64,000 nucleotides of DNA from Symbiodinium natans (GCA_905221605.1 CAJNDS010002112.1:207001-271000), one strand, 5' to 3'; positions 9,782 to 21,120 are shown, counted from the stretch's first letter. A program made the numbers and translations. The notes: generated by a model from the sequence alone, not told the origin.

Positions 9782-10255
9782 CTACCCTAAACCCTAAACC
9801 CTAAACCCTAAACCCTAAACCCTAAACCCTAAACCCTAAACCCTAAACCCTAAACCCTAAACCCTAAACCCTAAACCCTAAACCCTAAACCCAAAACCCT
9901 AAACCCTAAACCCTAACCCCTAAACCTAAACCCTAAACCCTAAACCCTAAACCCTAAACCCTAAACCCTAAACCCTAAACTCTAAACCCTAAACCCTAAA
10001 CCCTAAACCCTAAACCCTAAACCCTAAACCCTAAACCCTAAACCCTAAACCCTAAACCCTAAAACATAAACCCTAAACCCTAAACCCTAAACCCTAAACC
10101 CTAAACCCTAAACCCTAAACCCTAAACCCTAAACCCTAACCCTAAACCCTAAAACCCTAAACCCTAAACCCTAAACCCTAAACCCTAAACCCTAAACCCT
10201 AAACCCTAACCCTGAACCCTGAACCCTGAACCCTGATCCCTGAACCCTAAACCCT
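9782..10255. repeat. Largest telomere-like array in the window
   Basis: About 470 bp of CCCTAAA with occasional variants (CCCTAAC, CCCAAAA, CCCTGAA towards the right end), roughly 65 units. Unique DNA follows on both sides, so it is interstitial. The clustering of CCCTGAA variants at the right edge suggests degeneration from the margin. Confidence 0.97.
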
Positions 10256-11640
10256 ACTCGAGCGTACACATGTGGTCGGTATGTATGCATCTCAACCCCT
10301 GCCGCTGACGGCGTCAAGCGCAGGCCTCTTGCCATCTCTTCACGGGCCGCCCACCATTGGACGAAATCGACAGCCGTTTCTCTTAAAGACAAGTCGCCTG
10401 CAGCCGACTGATCAATCCTGAGCAAGCAAGCTAACCCGCTCCCTCACACGACAACGACTTGGAAATGCAAGGTTTAGGGTTGAGGGTTTAGGGTTTAGGG
10501 TTTGGGAAATACAAGCCTAGAGTCAATACTTACAAGGGGTTTCCGACCTCTAGCTTCGCCAAAGTCCTAGACACTTGGCAAGACATAAAACCCTACTCAT
10601 TATAATTACTCATGCACCTTCAAGTAGCTGTAAAACCCTAAACTCTCAACCCTAAACCCTAAACCCTATTACAAAGGGTCTCAGTGGAAAGCCCAAGGCT
10701 CCCTTTCCGCAGCTGACTAACGTTCTCCTTCAAGACGTTAGTTGCGCTGCCTCGGATGCAGCGGTTCAGGGTTTAGGGTTTGGGGTTCAGGGTTTAGGGT
10801 TTAGGATGTAGGGTTTAGACGACCTAGGGCCCCCGATGTACGGAGCGGCCTGAGAGGGTCCAACAGTGCTGGCCCAATGAATGCCCGAAGCCCTCCAAAC
10901 CTGGCGCGCCAAACTGCAGATCTCCGAAATGCTAGCATCCTCCTGGCCGCGGAAGCTGATCTGGGGGTTTCCGAAATCAAGGTTTTTTAAACTCCCATCT
11001 CAAATTCGAAATCGGGAAAAACAAAGTTCAACTGCAGTGGGTCCCGTTTGCTTTTTGTTCCGCAGTGACGCTAGCTGACTCCTGCTCACCAATGGATGTT
11101 GATCGACATCCGGGAAACTTCAGCTCAGACTGCTATGCATGACCCCTCATGCCCGGCACAAATCCGCCTACAGCCCCATGAAGCGAAACTAGAGTGCCCA
11201 ACAAACCTAAGAATAGATTCGTCTGTCATATGGGGTCTATAATGGATCCTAACCCATCCTCCCCAAACCTGAAACCCCAAACCCTAAGCCACAAGCCGTC
11301 AACCCTACCCCGCCCCCCCCCCCGCCCCCCCCAAAAAAAAAAAAAAAAAAAACAAAAAAAAGAGAGGACAGGAGCAAGGGATTGAGTTCAACCCTAAACC
11401 CTTGTTTGTGAAGCCGGAGCTCTATCCAATCAGCCGGGAGCCACGCCCACGGGACATCTGCGGATATTGATCACCACCCTAAACCCTAATCCCTAACCCC
11501 AACACCCCAACCCCCCTCCCCCTCCCCCCGGAGAAAAAAAGAGAGGACGGACGCAAGGGATTGAGCTGAACCCTAAACCCTAAATCCCAAACCCCAAACC
11601 CTAAACCCTAAACCCTAAAGCCCTAACCCGGGTCTCCTGG
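10256..11640. other. Mixed spacer, no clear gene
   Basis: Unique blocks alternate with short telomere-like runs, and C/A homopolymer tracts lie near 11310-11355. The phrase AAAAGAGAGGACAGGAGCAAGG (two pieces of a longer repeat) at about 11357 recurs as AAAGAGAGGACGGACGCAAGG at about 11536, each followed by GGATTGAG and telomere-like repeats. That is a local duplication about 180 bp apart. Confidence 0.5.
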
Positions 11641-11645
11641 CTCAG

Positions 11646-11723
11646 GACCTCGAGATTTGCCTCCAAGATCTGCAAAAGCGCATCGATGCTCTGGGCGACT
11701 CCACCTGCTCCCGTGGCCCTCGG
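11646..11723 (+). CDS. Unidentified 26-codon exon, helical
   Basis: Plus strand: GGCTCAG|GACCTC acceptor and CCTCGG|GTTAGG donor around exactly 26 codons, including DLEICLQDLQKRIDALGDST. Heptad-like spacing of L/I suggests a coiled coil. The donor GT is supplied by the first bases of a TTAGGG array. Confidence 0.5.
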
Positions 11724-11839
11724 GTTAGGGTTTAGGGTTTAGGGTTTAGGGTTCAGGGTTCAGGGTTTAGGGTTTAGGGTTTAGGGTTTCGGGTTTAGGG
11801 TTTCGGGTTTCGAGTTTGCTGTAGTATGGCGTACAAGCT

Positions 11840-12141
11840 GTAAATGTGACGGTTTGCAGCAGAGCCTTGAAGGCATCGAGCAATGCAAAGGGCGGCCATG
11901 GCCCGATCGTGGAGGGCCACCCTAACACCTTTTTCCCACCCCACGCCGTCTCAGGCAGCAAAAAAGGGGTGTGGAGTGAAAAAAGTAGGGCACTGGTTTC
12001 GGGAGAACCTGCTCCGGCACCGGGCCCATCGTGGGTGCTACCGACCTCCGAGCTGCAGGAGGCGGGCAAACGACCTGCGCTATAGAGGTGGAAGGGCTTT
12101 AGCGCCGCCCCCCCTCTGGAGGGGGGGCGGCCTAGGCCCTG
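11840..12141 (-). repeat. Dispersed repeat R1, uninterrupted copy
   Basis: About 300 bp. It shares CGATCGTGGAGGGCCA...CCCACCCCACGCCGTC with 54060-54150 (inverse orientation), and GGGCCCATCGTGGG...GGGCTTTAGCGCCGCC...CTAGGCCCTGA with 53084-53215. Here the two halves are about 60 bp apart; in the other copy a complete gene lies between them. Open frames through it exist on both strands and are probably fortuitous. Confidence 0.65.
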
Positions 12142-12279
12142 AGTTTAGGGTTGAGGGTTTAGGGCTTAGGGTTTAGGGTTTGGCCCTGTTCAGTTACACG
12201 GGGGGGCTACAAGTCAGGCCAGCCATATTAGTAACCTTAATCTGTGCCCCTACAGAGCCCCAGAAACATTCTCAGGGCA

Positions 12280-12412
12280 GTTACACGGTCCCTTCAAATG
12301 AGCCCCTAAATGGGGACCCCGTATGTACCCCCTGTATACCCTCTACAACCCAAGGGACCATACCTCAGAACGCTTTCAAGGAGGTAAGGGACCATATTCA
12401 GGGTCCATGTCA
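12280..12412. mobile_element. Short inverted-repeat element, family E (diverged)
   Basis: Ends TTACACGGTCCCTT and GTAAGGGACCATATTCAG with an internal run of TACCCCCTGTATACCC, matching the clearer copies at 43773-43905 and 63130-63272. Confidence 0.55.
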
Positions 12413-12598
12413 CTTCCCTAAATCCTATAACACTCCCCTAAATCCTATAAACCCTATGAACCCTATAAACCCCATAAACCCGATGAACCCTAAACCCTAT
12501 AAAATCCTTGGAAACATGGATTTCAAGGAAGGCCCCCAGCCTACGAAGGTCAAGACGGGAGCACCCTGCCGCTTCATCACGCAGGCCTGGGGTTGATT

Positions 12599-12700
12599 GG
12601 CATGCGGCTTAGGGCTTAGGGCTTAGGGCTTAGGGTTTAGGGTTTAGGGTTTAGGGTTTGGGGCTTAGGGTTTGGAAGTTGGGGTTTAGGGGTTTCGGGT
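12599..12700. repeat. TTAGGGC / TTTAGGG variant array
   Basis: Four GGGCTTA units grade into TTTAGGG units and then degenerate copies. Confidence 0.85.
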
Positions 12701-12813
12701 TTCCGGTTAGGCTTTCGGGTTCTCTTGCTGATGGTTGTTAGGGTTTCGGGTTGAGGCTTAGCGTTTAGGAGTTAGGGTAGAAAATCTAGGTTTGATAATA
12801 TGGGGCTTATAAC

Positions 12814-12929
12814 CTACTAATTGCTTACGAACCCCGAAAAAATTATGTATATAATATTCTTCCTTATTAAGTAAGGGTAATATAGGGATTATTACTTCTC
12901 ATTCTTTTGGGGTTCTTAAGCAAATAGTA
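12814..12929. mobile_element. Short inverted-repeat element, family I
   Basis: Ends TACTAATTGCTTACGAACCCC and GGGGTTCTTAAGCAAATAGTA form a roughly 21-base imperfect inverted repeat around AT-rich sequence. Single copy in this window. Confidence 0.7.
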
Positions 12930-13121
12930 AATAGTAGTAACCCTTCTTTACAACACCCAGGTTAAAGGATAGGATAGGCCCCTGCTCAGGCGACTCTGGC
13001 TTCTTTTGGACGGACTCAGTTTAGGGCGCACGATACCCCACGCCCTCCCCCACACACAAAAAGTCCACACACTCCAAAGCTCTAAGCCTCTCAGTCTCAG
13101 ACATAATGCACTGAGCGGTTG

Positions 13122-13223
13122 GTCTCTCGCTCTCTCTCTCTCTCTGCTATTCTTCTCTTCTCTTCTTTTCTTCTCTCCTCTCCTCTTCTCTCCTCTGCTC
13201 TTCTCTCCTCTCCCCTTTCTCCT

Positions 13224-13266
<43 letters not shown>

Positions 13267-13270
13267 TTCA
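13122..13270. repeat. CT microsatellite
   Basis: Pyrimidine-rich CTCTCTT/CTTTT region ending in a pure CT run. Long open frames across it on both strands are low-complexity artefacts. Confidence 0.95.
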
Positions 13271-13642
13271 CAAACTCCCTCCCTGGTCGCGATGGCCTTT
13301 TATCACCGTGACTCCTGGCCTGGAACTGCTATGGGCCCTAGGAAATCCCAGCTCGAGTGCTTCTGTCCTTTACCTGCATGGGGCTATGATACCCTATAAC
13401 CCCCTAAAAAGGGCCTATTATACCCTATAATCCCTTGAACGGCCCTATTATACCCTACATGCCCTTAAAAAGGTTGGTTCGGGGGATTACAAGGCCTAAT
13501 AGCCCATGCTGGTTAGGGAAACTACAAAAAAGCGCGCACCTCAACCTAGGCTTGCCGTTCACACAAAAAAACCTTTGGAAAAAGATATTCTTAGGGACAC
13601 TCCTCTTGAACACCCATAAATTAGACGTTGCCTCTAACAACA

Positions 13643-13830
13643 ACTCTTTACGACAAAATAACTGTTAGTTTGTTGGCCTCTTTACGACAAAATAACTGTT
13701 AGTTTGTGGGCCTCTTTACGACAAAATGACTGTTAGTTTGTGGGCCTCTTTGCGACAAAATAACTGTTAGTTTGTGGGCCTCTTACGACAAAATGCCTGC
13801 TAGTTTGTGGGCCTCCAAAATAACTGATAA
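13643..13830. repeat. Tandem palindromic repeat, block 1
   Basis: Six head-to-tail copies of a roughly 36-bp unit containing ACAAAATAACTGTTAGTTTG followed by TGGGCCTCTTTAC. The core ACAAA-TAAC/GTTA-TTTGT is self-complementary, so each unit can form a hairpin. The copies differ by a few bases, and spacing is regular except for the last. Confidence 0.9.
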
Positions 13831-14111
13831 CACACCAGGACGTGACAATCGGACATACGAAATTTATATAACAATGCTTCAACAGCATACGTTCTATTGA
13901 CATAATATTCTACAGGTTCGGCTGACCCGTTGGTTCTGTCAAAGTCTGCAGTGCAGCATCTGAAGCCATACCGTTGAAGAGCCACAGTCACGATAGAAGT
14001 GGGAATTCTGGTGAGCCGTCCCTCAAGCCAAAAGGTCGGGGTATCCAGGGCTCCAGTGATAAAGGGCGGGGGGGTCGACGGTCTTAGGTCTTGGGTCTTT
14101 TTGGGGTTCCG

Positions 14112-14245
14112 GAGTCCTCGCTGCGGGACAAAATAACTGTTATTTTGTGGGGCCTGAGGAACTGCTATTTTGTGGTTTCCCATAATGAACGGTACAAAAT
14201 AACAGTTCGTCCGGCGCCACAAAATAACAGTTATTTTGTGGGTGG
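14112..14245. repeat. Tandem palindromic repeat, block 2
   Basis: Four copies in mixed orientation of the same core, two reading as the near-perfect palindrome ACAAAATAACAGTTATTTTGT. Followed by G homopolymers at 14264-14320. Confidence 0.85.
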
Positions 14246-14515
14246 GCAGAGGCGGAGACGGGTGGGGGGAGGGGGGGGGTCCCTAGGAAGGAAAGGCGTG
14301 GGGGGGGGGGGGGGGGGGGGTGGGGAAAGGGGGCAGATCCTTGATGGATTGCTGAAGGTTTTGCGATGCTGAAGATCCATGGATAACGAGCTGGCGTCAG
14401 TTGCAGTGTAGTGCGATTGAGGGTTTTGGGTTTTGGGCGCGGGTTGCTTTTGAGCTTGTCTGCTGTGTGGCTGCGCAGCACAAGCCTTTGAGGGCCTAGC
14501 ACGACCAAGACGGTC

Positions 14516-14700
14516 TAGTAACTGCTACTTCGTGGGTTGAAGACAGAATAACTGTTAGTTTGTGGCTTTCTGACGACAGAATAACTGTTAATTTGTGGGC
14601 TTCTGACGACAGAATAACTGCTATTTTGTGGGCTTTTAACGACAGAATAACTGTTATTTTGTGGGTTCAACAGCAGAATTCTTGTTAGTTTGTGGCTCTT
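14516..14700. repeat. Tandem palindromic repeat, block 3
   Basis: Six copies of a roughly 32-bp unit GACAGAATAACTGTTAGTTT-(GTGGGCTTCTGAC), the same core as blocks 1 and 2 with ACAGAAT replacing ACAAAAT. Confidence 0.88.
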
Positions 14701-14704
14701 GGCA

Positions 14705-16265
14705 TACCCGAAGCAGCCGGAATCTGGGCAACACAACGAGCCTAAAGAACCTATGCGATTTATTGTTAGAAGCAAGGCCTAACCCATAAAAAGGCATGTA
14801 AATATAGAGGATTCCCAAGGGCCTCCCCTAAACCCTAGCAACCAGAAACAAGAGAATGGGAGCTCACTTTGCAGCAGAGTCGCACTCTCTCTGCCCTCCC
14901 GACATGAGTTTGAGCCACGTGCTGGCTGCAAAATCAGGGGGTTTATGGTTCAGGGTTCCGCATGGAGGTTTTCTAGAACCGAGGCTTTAGGGAAAGAGGC
15001 GCAGCAAAAAAAACAATGAGCGCGACGGAAATGCTTAAACAAAGGCTGCCTCAAGACGAAGTTGGTCCCACATAAGCTCCTAACCCCTAAACCTTAAACC
15101 CTAAACCCTAAACCCTAAACCCCTCTTCGGGCTCCTCCTCGGAGTGGTTGGGGTCTTGGGTGTTGGGGTCAGATTTGGGGCCCTTGAGTTGAAGACCGGA
15201 GGGTCAGCGTGGGCTTCCTTGAAGATTCATGGGTAACTAGAAGTCAGGTTTAGGGTTTAGGGTTTAGGGTTTAGGGTTTAGGGTTTAGGGTTTAGGGTTT
15301 AGGGTTTAGGGTTTAGGGATACTTGGCGGGTGATTCTCACCGCCTGAAACAAGGTTAGGATTTGGGGTTGAGGATTCAGGGTTTAGGGTTCCATATTACA
15401 ACTGTATACTATAACCTTAAATAATAAGGTGCCTATAATCCACTACTCCCGACCCTGCAAGGAAAACTGTGGGGGGCAGGGCTTGGGGCAGCGACATTCC
15501 GACAGAATGTGAAGATGTGCCCACGCGGTCGTGGCAAGAGACGTCTTCTGCGGTTTTGTTCCTCATTCTTCTTCTCCTCCCTATCCCTACTATACATATA
15601 TATATATATATATATAGATACATACATCATGGTGTATATATATATATATATATGTCAACTCAACCCAAACTCCTCCTTCCTTCCCCGCTTTACCTCCAGC
15701 AGGGCTCTCCCCCAAACCCCAAACCCCAAACCCCCAAACCCTAAACCCCAAACCCCAAACCCTAAACCCCAAGCCCTAAACCCTATCCCTAAATTCCAAA
15801 CCCTAAACAGCCCCGCGCCCTAATGTGCCTTGGATGTTTTCGCTGCTCAGGCAGAGGGCGATCCTGAGATCTGCAAACCCGAAACCTCCAAACCCTTACT
15901 TGAAGGCCCTGGATACCCTTACTGATTACTTTTAGCCCTACTTAAGGTTTAGGGTTTAGGGTTTAGGGCCTTACTTGAAGGCGACCCTTACTTATAACCC
16001 TACTTAGGGTTTGGAGTTTAGGGTTGAGGGTTTGCTGATAACCCTACTTATAACTACCGCTAAGCTCTGAACCGTACACCCTAAAACGCTGAAACATCAA
16101 ATCCCACTCTACAACTCTTAAACCCTAAAGCCCTTTTGCCCCTAAACCCTGGGCCAAGTTTTGCCACGGCTGCAGTCGAACTCAACCCTAAACCCTAAAC
16201 CCTAAACCCTAAACCCTAAACCCTAAACCCTAAACCCTAAACCCTAAACTTGACCTGAGACGCGG
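14705..16265. other. Repeat-rich spacer
   Basis: TTTAGGG array at 15247-15317, TA tracts at 15593-15652, CCCTAAA array at 16181-16250. A minus-strand block near 15123-15172 can encode PNTQDPNHSEEEPEEG and could be an acidic exon. No recognised gene. Confidence 0.4.
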
Positions 16266-16267
16266 AC

Positions 16268-16304
16268 CGCCCAGGCAAAGAAATCGCACTGCTGCTCGCG
16301 AGGC
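16268..16304 (-). CDS. GRF zinc finger, second exon
   Basis: Minus strand: acceptor TTCCGAG|GCC, donor GGGCG|GTCCGC, 37 bases. Joined to the exon at 17130-17175 it completes a codon and reads ...CSRPREQQCDFFAWA. The final C-x-F-F-x-W-A matches the C-terminal signature of the GRF-type zinc finger (zf-GRF), a nucleic-acid-binding module found in topoisomerase III, NEIL3 and APE2-type proteins. The partner domain of this gene is not visible. The 825-bp intron carries telomere-like repeats and a G homopolymer. Confidence 0.75.
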
Positions 16305-17129
16305 CTCGGAAAGCAAGAGCACTCGGGTTTAGGGGGTTTAGCAGGTTTGAAAGCAGGGTTTCGGGTTCTTAGGGTGTATCGGGTGTCTGGGGCTCAGGGT
16401 TTTAAGGATTTAAGGCTTACAGTTCTTCAGAGAAACTCCAAAACGCACCCTATGATTAAAGGTGAGTCATATTCTTTACGTCGCAACAGGGATCCGGATG
16501 CAACTTGAAGAATGCCCATAAGTAAGGAATATTGGAGCCTCTGGGTGCGCTGGACCACTGGCTGAGAGCTCTCCCTCTTTTTTTTGAAAGCCCATACCCT
16601 AAACCCTAAGTTATCAGAACGAAGCCGGGCCCATTGTGGGGCGCGGGGGCGGGGGGGGGGGGGGGGGGTGTGGGTTTGGGTTTAGGGTTTTGGGTTTTTT
16701 AGGGTTTTAGGGCTTATAGTTCCGTGGACAAGAACTTATCCCCAGCCCCTCGTGGGTGCATGGTGTTTGCCGTTTGTTGCTTGTGCTGATGCATTGGGCA
16801 GCTCTTTCCGCATCTGAATGGTTCCTGGGTTTAGGGTTTAGGGCTCAGGGTTTAAGGTGGCCAAATGAAAGCCTCAAACTGCCTTTTCAAACGTCCGACC
16901 AACCCTGCCCCCTCCCTGCCTTCAAGGTTCACGGATAGTTGTACGTAGGGTTAGAAGTATGGTAACCTCTATATATATATATACGTATACAAACATATAC
17001 GTTTTACCACAATTCGGGTACCTATAACGCTAAAAAAAATAAACCCTAAACCCTACACCCAAAACCCAAAACCCTAAATCCTACTTCTTAGCAAGCCATG
17101 AACCTCCCAGCCCTGCTCCCCACGCCGGC

Positions 17130-17175
17130 CTGGAGCACGCGAAAAAATGCCGACCTTTGTTGGGACCTGCCAGGT
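17130..17175 (-). CDS. GRF zinc finger, first recognised exon
   Basis: Minus strand: acceptor AACTGCAG|ACCTGG, donor CTCCAG|GCCGGC (GC donor), 46 bases, encoding LAGPNKGRHFFACS plus the first two bases of an Arg codon. GPNKGRxFxxC is the core of the zf-GRF motif, and the phase fits the next exon exactly. The first metal-binding C-x-C/H pair should lie upstream. A weaker candidate at 17428-17462 (EPTAFVK) is on the same strand, but its join needs a GA donor. Confidence 0.75.
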
Positions 17176-17427
17176 CTGCAGTTGAATCCTCGACCGTTTA
17201 GGGTTTAGGGTTTAGGGTTTGGGGTTTAGGGTTTAGGGTTGACCTAGAGGCGCCAAGATCTGTGACGGGCTTCGGGAGGTCCAAGCTGCCGTGCCTCCCT
17301 TCTAGCAGCCCCGAAAGCCTAAATCCCTAAACCCTAAATCCCAAACTAAACTTTAGGGTTTAGGGGTTTGGGGGCCCAGGGGTTTAAACCCTAAACCACA
17401 AAAACCCTTAAACCATCGAGTTCCGCT

Positions 17428-17462
17428 GGGCTCGCTTGACGAAAGCGGTGGGCTCTCGTAGG
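17428..17462 (-). CDS. Possible upstream exon of the GRF gene
   Basis: Minus strand reads LARSLREPTAFVK with a possible GA-type donor (AAGC|GAGCCC) that would join in frame to the exon at 17175. No Cys pair is visible, so this is tentative. Confidence 0.3.
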
Positions 17463-17902
17463 CTTCTAGCCAGGGGTGTAGGCAATCTAATCCTAAACCC
17501 TAAACCCTAAACCCTAAACCCTAAACCCTAAACCCTAAACCCTAAACCCTAAATAAATCCTAAACTCAGGAGCCCTCAGCTCTCAACGCCCCCAGGGCTT
17601 GAGTTGCGAAGGCCGCATGTAAGATTTATACACGTTTTGTTGCTTGAAGTCCTGAGATGAGGTTTATACCCAAACCCTAAACCCTAAACCCTAAACCCTA
17701 AACCCTAAACCCTAAACCCCAAACCCTAAACCCTAAACCCCCAAGCTATAGGGCTTCTTATGAGGCCTGCGCCATCCCAACACCCCGACTCCTCAGCGCC
17801 CATGTGCGAATCAGGAATCAGGACTATTTGGGTTCTCCAACCCCCAAAAGTAATGGACTCCATGACATACTGCTACACATCTTATGGATTCTCTACTTTT
17901 TT

Positions 17903-17933
<31 letters not shown>

Positions 17934-18053
17934 GGCAACTAGTTTCAAAACCCTTGCAACTCTAAAACCTCTCTCCCCAAACCCGAAAACTCCTAAACCT
18001 TAAGTCTCCCCGCCCCCCCCCCCCCCCCCCCTGCCTTCCTTCTTCACCTCCAC

Positions 18054-18093
18054 CTCTCGACAGGGCTCCGAGTGCCCGGGGCATAAGGGAGGC
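18054..18093 (-). CDS. Unidentified exon candidate
   Basis: Minus strand: CAGCGAG|GCC acceptor and CGAGAG|GTGGAG donor around ASLMPRALGALSR. Same strand as the GRF exons and about 0.9 kb upstream. Confidence 0.35.
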
Positions 18094-18196
18094 CTCGCTG
18101 GCGAAAGCTAGGGTTTAGGGTTTAGGGTTTACGGTTTAGAGTTTGGGGTTTGGGGTGTAGGGTTTAGGGTTTAGGGCTTTGGGGTTCAGGGGTTAC

Positions 18197-18263
18197 AGAC
18201 GGGAGCTTTGCCTTGACTGAGGCTTCTGGATGCTTCTGGGCGGCGTGAGCGTTGGAATCCGAG
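18197..18263 (-). CDS. Unidentified polar exon candidate
   Basis: Minus strand reads SDSNAHAAQKHPEASVKAKL-PS then donor GTAACC. Upstream the only AG dinucleotides are those of TTTAGGG units, so the splice acceptor would have to be provided by the telomere-like repeat itself. Confidence 0.4.
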
Positions 18264-18269
18264 AATACC

Positions 18270-18526
18270 CTAAACCCTAACTAAACCCTAAACCCTAAAC
18301 CCTTGTTTGCTAAGGTCCAGGGTTGCTCCCACCATGGGATTCCTGTTGAGTTGTCAGACACGAACTCTTAGGGTAGTTGTACTGGTCCCTTAAGAGGGGA
18401 CCCCTCATATCCCCCTGATAAGACAACTTCCCTTAGACAAGATGAATGTCGCCTACTTCGCACACCAAAGGGTTGAAGCCAGGACTTCGATAAAGATGTT
18501 GCAGGCCTGGTGGGGGGGGTTCCCGT

Positions 18527-18558
<32 letters not shown>

Positions 18559-21120
18559 TGCATTTTTCTTAAACCCCGAAGCCAGCCCAAGCTGTTTCGA
18601 GTTTGTGGTTGGCCGCCCTCCTGAATCCAGCTCAATGTGCAGCTACCAATGATGTGGCTTGGAACACTGGGCAACTAAGAATTTAGCAGAAGAGTGCTTA
18701 AAGCAGGTTCGAGGGCGAACGATGACAACCTATGCCTCTCAGGGAAATGGGGGTTTCTGAGTCTAGAACGGCATCTTGTCCGCTGCGGCGTCGCCACCTC
18801 CGAGCGACTCAAAGCAGCTGTGTCTTGGAAGCTGTTTGTCGCGGATGTTACGTGCCCTAATCTGCCCTAAGCCGCAAACCCTGGCCTCGGATCACTACTA
18901 TAGGGGCCTTAATGACTAGAATAGGGTTTTGGGAATTAAATTCGAATTATATAGCATAAAGGAATTAATTCTATCAGTAATTCTTCGCTGTTGGCTAGGC
19001 CTTTAGGAATGTCTGAAACTACAAAACAACGTTGTCAGGGTTGACAAGCCTCCCCAGGAACCTAAAGCATCACAGGCAATTCATTTAGGGTTTAGGGTTT
19101 TAGGGTTTGGGGTTTGGGGTTTAGGGTTTAGGGTTTTGGGTTTAGGGCTTAGGGTCGAAAACTTAACCCACCAACTAAAGGACGGGGAGCGAGGGTGGGG
19201 ATCCGAGATCAGCTTGGGAGGCACCATCCGGGATGACGGTTTTAGGCCTAGGGTGTAGGGTTTAGGGAATCAGGGAATTAGATACCCCCTTTGAAGGGCC
19301 TTGAAGGGCTTCTAAGAGGGGGATAGTTGAGGGATGGGCCACTACAAATTGGCTTGGTTTGACAGGTGTGTCACTTCGGATCGGGGGGGGGGGGGGGGGG
19401 GTGTGACAGGGCCAGAGGCTTCTTGAGTTCATACCTTCAGGGTTTGCCGAGACCTCCAAATTACCCCAAAATCGTCGTCGTCATCATCGTCATCATGATC
19501 ATCATCATCGTCACCTTGATGACCCTTTTTTCGAGGATGCCGGGTCACAGGGCGACGGGGTGGCTGCATTGACCAAATCTGCCCCCCTTCCCCAGGGGGG
19601 GTCTTACGACAAACAGTTGAAGCCCCCCCTAAACCCTAAACCCTAAACCCTAAACCCTAAACCCTAAGCCCTAAGCCCTAAGCCCTAAGCCCTAAGCCCT
19701 AAGCCCTAAACCTTCATACTCCCAACTCAACACCCCGCCGCCTTCAACTGGTGGCATGGCATCGCTGGCCGGCCCTGCGCGGAGTGGCCATTTAAAGGTT
19801 GGCAGCGAGAGACAGGCTTTACGGTCCAAGGTTAAGAGTCTAGGGTCTAGGGTCTAGGGTCTAGGGTTTAGGGTTTAGGGTTTAGGGTTTAGGGTTTAGG
19901 GTTCAGAGTTTGAGGTTCAAGGTTAAGGGCTTCGGGAAAACAAGGCAAAGTGGTCATGGTGCACACAGCGATCATTGTTCCAAACAATCACAAGGTGTAC
20001 CTTAAACACACGGTCAGCCGATCTATGATCCGCATCCAGACATACCCATGAACCTTCAAACCAAATGCTTGGGGTTCCAGCGCCAGACATCGGGGACGAC
20101 GTAATTAGAAAGGTTCTAGGGAGTGGGCAACCCTAAACCCACTTTAGAGAACCCTCCCCCTTACACTATCAGTCCCTAAGAATAGGGATTCTTACAGGGA
20201 GGGGGGGGGGGGGGGTTGGTACTATAATCCCTATCAAGGACTGCTAGTACAACGACGAACATCCCAAGTCGAACCCTCTCCCCCCCCCCCCCCAAACCCT
20301 CCGAAAAAAACAAAACTGAACACTACATCTTCAACCCAAAAGCGCCCAACCCGAATGCCCCCCCCCCCCCCGGTTTGCTTAAGTAAGCCACATGACCACC
20401 ATAGAAAATCGCGGGTCTTCGGGTTCTGAAAGTGCAGTTGCTGATTATAAGTAGGATTCGAAGTCGTGCAACTTGGGGTGTAGGGTTTTAGGGTGTAGGG
20501 TAGGGTTTAGGGTTTAGGGTTCAGGGTTCAGGGTTTGGAGTTCAGGGTTCAGGGTTTAGGTTTAGGGTTTAGGACACAAACATGTCAAGTTACTTGTCAC
20601 CCTACTTGTAACCCCCATGAAGCTTCCAGTCGGGCCCTGAATGGTTTGTGGCTAGGGTTTCGGGATTAAGTAGGGTTTTTGGGCTTTTGGGTTTAGGGTT
20701 TGAGTCTTGCTCTCTCTTTGTGCCGCCCCATTGCTCCGATAACCCCTGTTTTTACCTTCTATAGTCCCCAGATACCTAAGTAGCCCCCAAATGGCCCCTA
20801 AACCCTAAACCCTTAACCCTTAAGACTGTAAACCCAAACCCTAAACCCTAAACCCTAAACCCTAAACCCCTTAACCTTAACAGGTTCCTTGTCAGGCTCC
20901 CTCCTCTAGGCCCTTGCACGTCAAAAGGGGCTTCCCAAACACCAGCCATCCTGCGCCCACTGCCACTGCCGGCGCGGGCACTGCCTCCTCCAGGTTTAGG
21001 GTTTAGGGTTTACGGTTTAGGGTTTAGGGTTTAGGGTTTAGGGTTTAGGGTTTAGGGTTTAGCAGGAAGCAGCGGGGAGCGAGGGTCTTGGGGATACGTA
21101 AGGGTTTAATTGAAGGCCCA
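18270..21120. other. Repeat-rich spacer
   Basis: G homopolymers at 18529-18558 and 19382-19400, a CCCTAAA to CCCTAAG variant array at 19627-19712, TTTAGGG arrays at 19836-19915 and 20994-21060, and a G/C-run-interrupted family B copy at about 20148-20270. The block 18780-18850 is open on the minus strand but not identifiable. Confidence 0.5.
18899..18990. mobile_element. Short inverted-repeat element, family D (copy 2, partial)
   Basis: Starts TATAGGGGCCTTAATGACTA and continues AGAATAGGGTTTTGGG as in the 37333 copy. The right end is diverged. Confidence 0.55.

Noticed and set aside
9782-10255. True chromosome end
   Set aside because: Unique sequence, including exon-like blocks, continues on both sides and arrays of opposite orientation occur nearby.
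11846-12176. Protein gene on either strand
   Set aside because: The same DNA recurs as dispersed repeat R1 at 53.1 and 54.1 kb, with frames not preserved between copies.
12180-12596. 138-codon plus-strand frame
   Set aside because: Consists largely of a family E element and degenerate CCCTATAAACC repeats.
12948-13430. Open frames of about 100 codons (Ser/Leu- and Arg/Glu-rich)
   Set aside because: Explained by the CT microsatellite; no start context or domain.
13643-14700. CRISPR array
   Set aside because: Regular spacing was noticed, but the units are continuous tandem repeats without unique spacers, and the genome is eukaryotic.
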